Origin: Anaerolineaceae bacterium
GTDB taxonomy: Bacteria > Chloroflexota > Anaerolineae > Anaerolineales > Anaerolineaceae
Direction of reading: 5' to 3'
Assembly (NCBI GenBank): GCA_003532515.1
Contig: DOEX01000232.1
Coordinates: 1-7,505, forward strand
Length of the DNA: 7,505 nt
Shown: positions 6,751 through 7,505 of the stretch, piece by piece
Layout: each line of letters begins with the position of its first letter
How positions within the stretch are numbered: position 1 is the stretch's first letter
Made by a program: the position numbers and the translations under genes
The notes under the pieces: generated by a model
The model's database searches: none
What the model saw: the letters and a program-made list of their open reading frames with translations, nothing else
Told to the model about the DNA's origin: nothing

Positions 6751-6781
6751 TGTTGTTTTCTGCACTCAGCTGAGAGCAACA
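6751..6781 (+). terminator. Stem-loop 24 nt after the endonuclease stop, possible weak terminator
   Basis: TGTTGTTTTC (6751-6760) can pair with GAGAGCAACA (6772-6781) as a 10-bp stem with two G-U wobbles and an 11-nt loop. The alternative exact palindrome CTCAGCTGAG (6765-6774) overlaps the loop. Only TCTTTGCT follows, not a clean U-tract, so a rho-independent terminator is possible but weak. Confidence 0.35.
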
Positions 6782-6820
6782 TGCAGTCTTTGCTCTAAGG
6801 TCACCTCTTCTTCTGGACGA

Positions 6821-6900
6821 GTAGAAAATGGCGGAGATTGGTAGATGGGTCTACAGGTGTATTCCTGAGCTTTTGGACCTGGTTTCCCCCTTACATCTAG
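6821..6900 (+). pseudogene. tRNA-Leu-like fragment, possible degenerate tRNA remnant
   Basis: TGGCGGAGATTGGTAGA (6829-6845) differs by one inserted G from the U8-to-D-loop stretch of bacterial tRNA-Leu as I recall it, and CAGGTGT (6854-6860) resembles the anticodon region of the CAG isoacceptor. Acceptor-stem ends do not pair and there is no GGTTCNANNCC T-arm (the equivalent is GGTTTCCCCC), so it cannot be a working tRNA. The same bases also form a 5-bp hairpin GTAGA-TGGG-TCTAC (6841-6854) and a CAGGT/ACCTG pairing (6854-6858, 6877-6881). Chance resemblance remains possible. Confidence 0.22.
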
Positions 6901-6943
6901 ATTCGTTAGTTTTTCTCAAAATCACAAATTTGAAGGGACCAAC

Positions 6944-7132
6944 ATGGACGTTCTCACATATTCAGGAAATCATTATGATCCTATCCTTTTTAAGAACGAA
7001 GGATTAGGAACTAATGTTGTTTTTTTTTGTAGATTCATAATTCGGGAACTTCGCATCGTTAAGGTTATTGTCGAAAGTCGAAATTCAGGTGATATGCTCC
7101 AAAAAACTCGTGAAATTGGTGTTTTTTCTTAA
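6944..7132 (+). CDS. Hypothetical 62-residue ORF, doubtful
   Basis: GAAGGG (6932-6937) lies 6 nt before the ATG, which is a plausible ribosome binding site. The product is basic and hydrophobic toward the middle (NVVFFCRFIIRELRIVKVIVE) and matches no family I recognise. No signal peptide or clear membrane segment is evident. A T9 run at 7020-7028 lies in the frame and is a natural frameshift site, so the ORF may be a fragment of something longer. The T run also follows a 5-bp stem ATTAG-GAA-CTAAT (7003-7015) and could instead act as a poor terminator for the operon upstream. Confidence 0.25.
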   Translation: MDVLTYSGNHYDPILFKNEGLGTNVVFFCRFIIRELRIVKVIVESRNSGDMLQKTREIGVFS

Positions 7133-7137
7133 GAAAA
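7124..7137. repeat. Exact 14-bp palindrome
   Basis: TTTTCTTAAGAAAA is a perfect inverted repeat covering the end of the doubtful 62-codon ORF, including its TAA stop. It could be a protein-binding site or a small bidirectional terminator stem flanked by T and A runs. No loop is left when fully paired, so a DNA-level role is more natural than an RNA hairpin. Confidence 0.4.
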
Positions 7138-7406
7138 CAGTGATCATTAACTGACCTTTGACTTAATTCTCATCTTAATAGTTTTCGGGAAAACGCTTAA
7201 TGTATTCAGCAAATCTTGGAAACAGAGCAAACCAATTCCCTAACCGCAGTCTGGGTTTTCGTGCCTATTCCCCAAGTAGCGATGCAATTTTAAGCATACC
7301 TTGCCGCGGTTGGTGGTAGGCTAGGCGTCAGGTTTCGGGCTAATCGGTATTACTATAGGAGCTTTTTGAGGAAAACGGCGGGTACTGTCAAGTATTTTTC
7401 GCACAT

Positions 7407-7505
7407 TTAGGAATCACTTGGTTGGTAATCCTCCAAATGCTGCATGTTCAAGTACGTTTTCTGACCCCACTCAGACTGCTCGATGTATCTGAGTCGGGCA
7501 CATAC
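7407..7505 (-). CDS. Possible 3' end of a minus-strand gene entering from the right edge
   Basis: Reading leftward from the window edge, one minus-strand frame is open for 32 codons and ends in TAA (complement of 7407-7409). Its end reads LEDYQPSDS, with YIEQSEWGQKTYLN upstream. The composition looks protein-like, but 32 open codons arise by chance about one time in five per frame. No family is recognised. A hairpin-capable repeat (7466-7498) lies inside it, which argues mildly against coding. Confidence 0.2.
   Translation of the reverse strand, partial: VCARLRYIEQSEWGQKTYLNMQHLEDYQPSDS
7466..7498. repeat. Inverted repeat near the right edge
   Basis: ACTCAGA (7469-7475) is the exact reverse complement of TCTGAGT (7488-7494), with a 12-nt loop. 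The stem extends to CCC (7466-7468) and GGG (7496-7498) past one bulged C at 7495. It may be a terminator-like hairpin without a T-run, or part of a mobile-element end that continues beyond the window. Confidence 0.4.

Larger units (their letters stand above)
6727..7505. other. Gene-poor, AT-rich island margin
   Basis: There is no confidently identified gene in these 779 bases. The stretch contains a 10-bp stem just after the nuclease gene, a tRNA-Leu-like fragment, a 62-codon ORF of unknown family, an exact 14-bp palindrome, and an inverted repeat near the right edge. Composition rises again toward about 7240-7505. I infer a decayed margin of the transferred region, perhaps including transposon debris, but no transposase motif was recognised. 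Confidence 0.5.

Noticed and set aside
1..7505. CRISPR array or tandem repeat array
   Set aside because: No regularly spaced repeats were found on reading the window; only short isolated inverted and direct repeats are present.

Overview
The window suggests a bacterial chromosome, probably a Chloroflexi (Anaerolineae-like) organism. The taxonomic call rests only on the style of the primase and sigma factor proteins and on the gene order, so it is an inference. The left 4.2 kb is a compact housekeeping operon of about 50-55% GC. From about position 4214 the base composition drops sharply (about 30% GC in a sampled line of the methylase gene against about 53% in a sampled line of the sigma gene). 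That second part looks horizontally acquired.

Left region (1-4213), all on the + strand: the 3' part of the DNA primase gene dnaG, cut by the window edge; the primary sigma factor (rpoD/sigA); a 106-residue alkyltransferase-like (ATL) protein in which the catalytic Cys of the MGMT family is replaced by Trp (PWQRV); and a GNAT acetyltransferase with a GTG start. Gaps are 4, 3 and 22 nt, so this is very likely one transcription unit combining replication priming, transcription initiation and DNA-lesion recognition.

Middle region (4214-6726): an AT-rich type II restriction-modification island. A promoter with a TTAACA box and an extended -10 (TGTTATAAT) sits just ahead of a methylase gene that appears to have an almost leaderless message and no Shine-Dalgarno sequence. 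The methylase is a fusion of N-terminal HEAT-like repeats with a beta-class amino-methyltransferase carrying TSPPY and DPFGGSGT. It overlaps by ATGA with a downstream gene that has a strong GAGGAGG ribosome binding site. That second gene encodes a PD-(D/E)XK endonuclease (D206...E220-V-K222) that resembles the CfrBI family. The layout would make the protective methylase before the nuclease. No C (controller) protein is present.

Right region (6727-7505): 779 bases with no confidently identified gene. It holds several inverted repeats, a 62-codon ORF with a plausible ribosome binding site but no recognised family, a short stretch resembling the D-arm of tRNA-Leu (possible tRNA remnant), and a possible 3' end of a minus-strand gene entering from the right edge. 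This looks like the decayed margin of the island.
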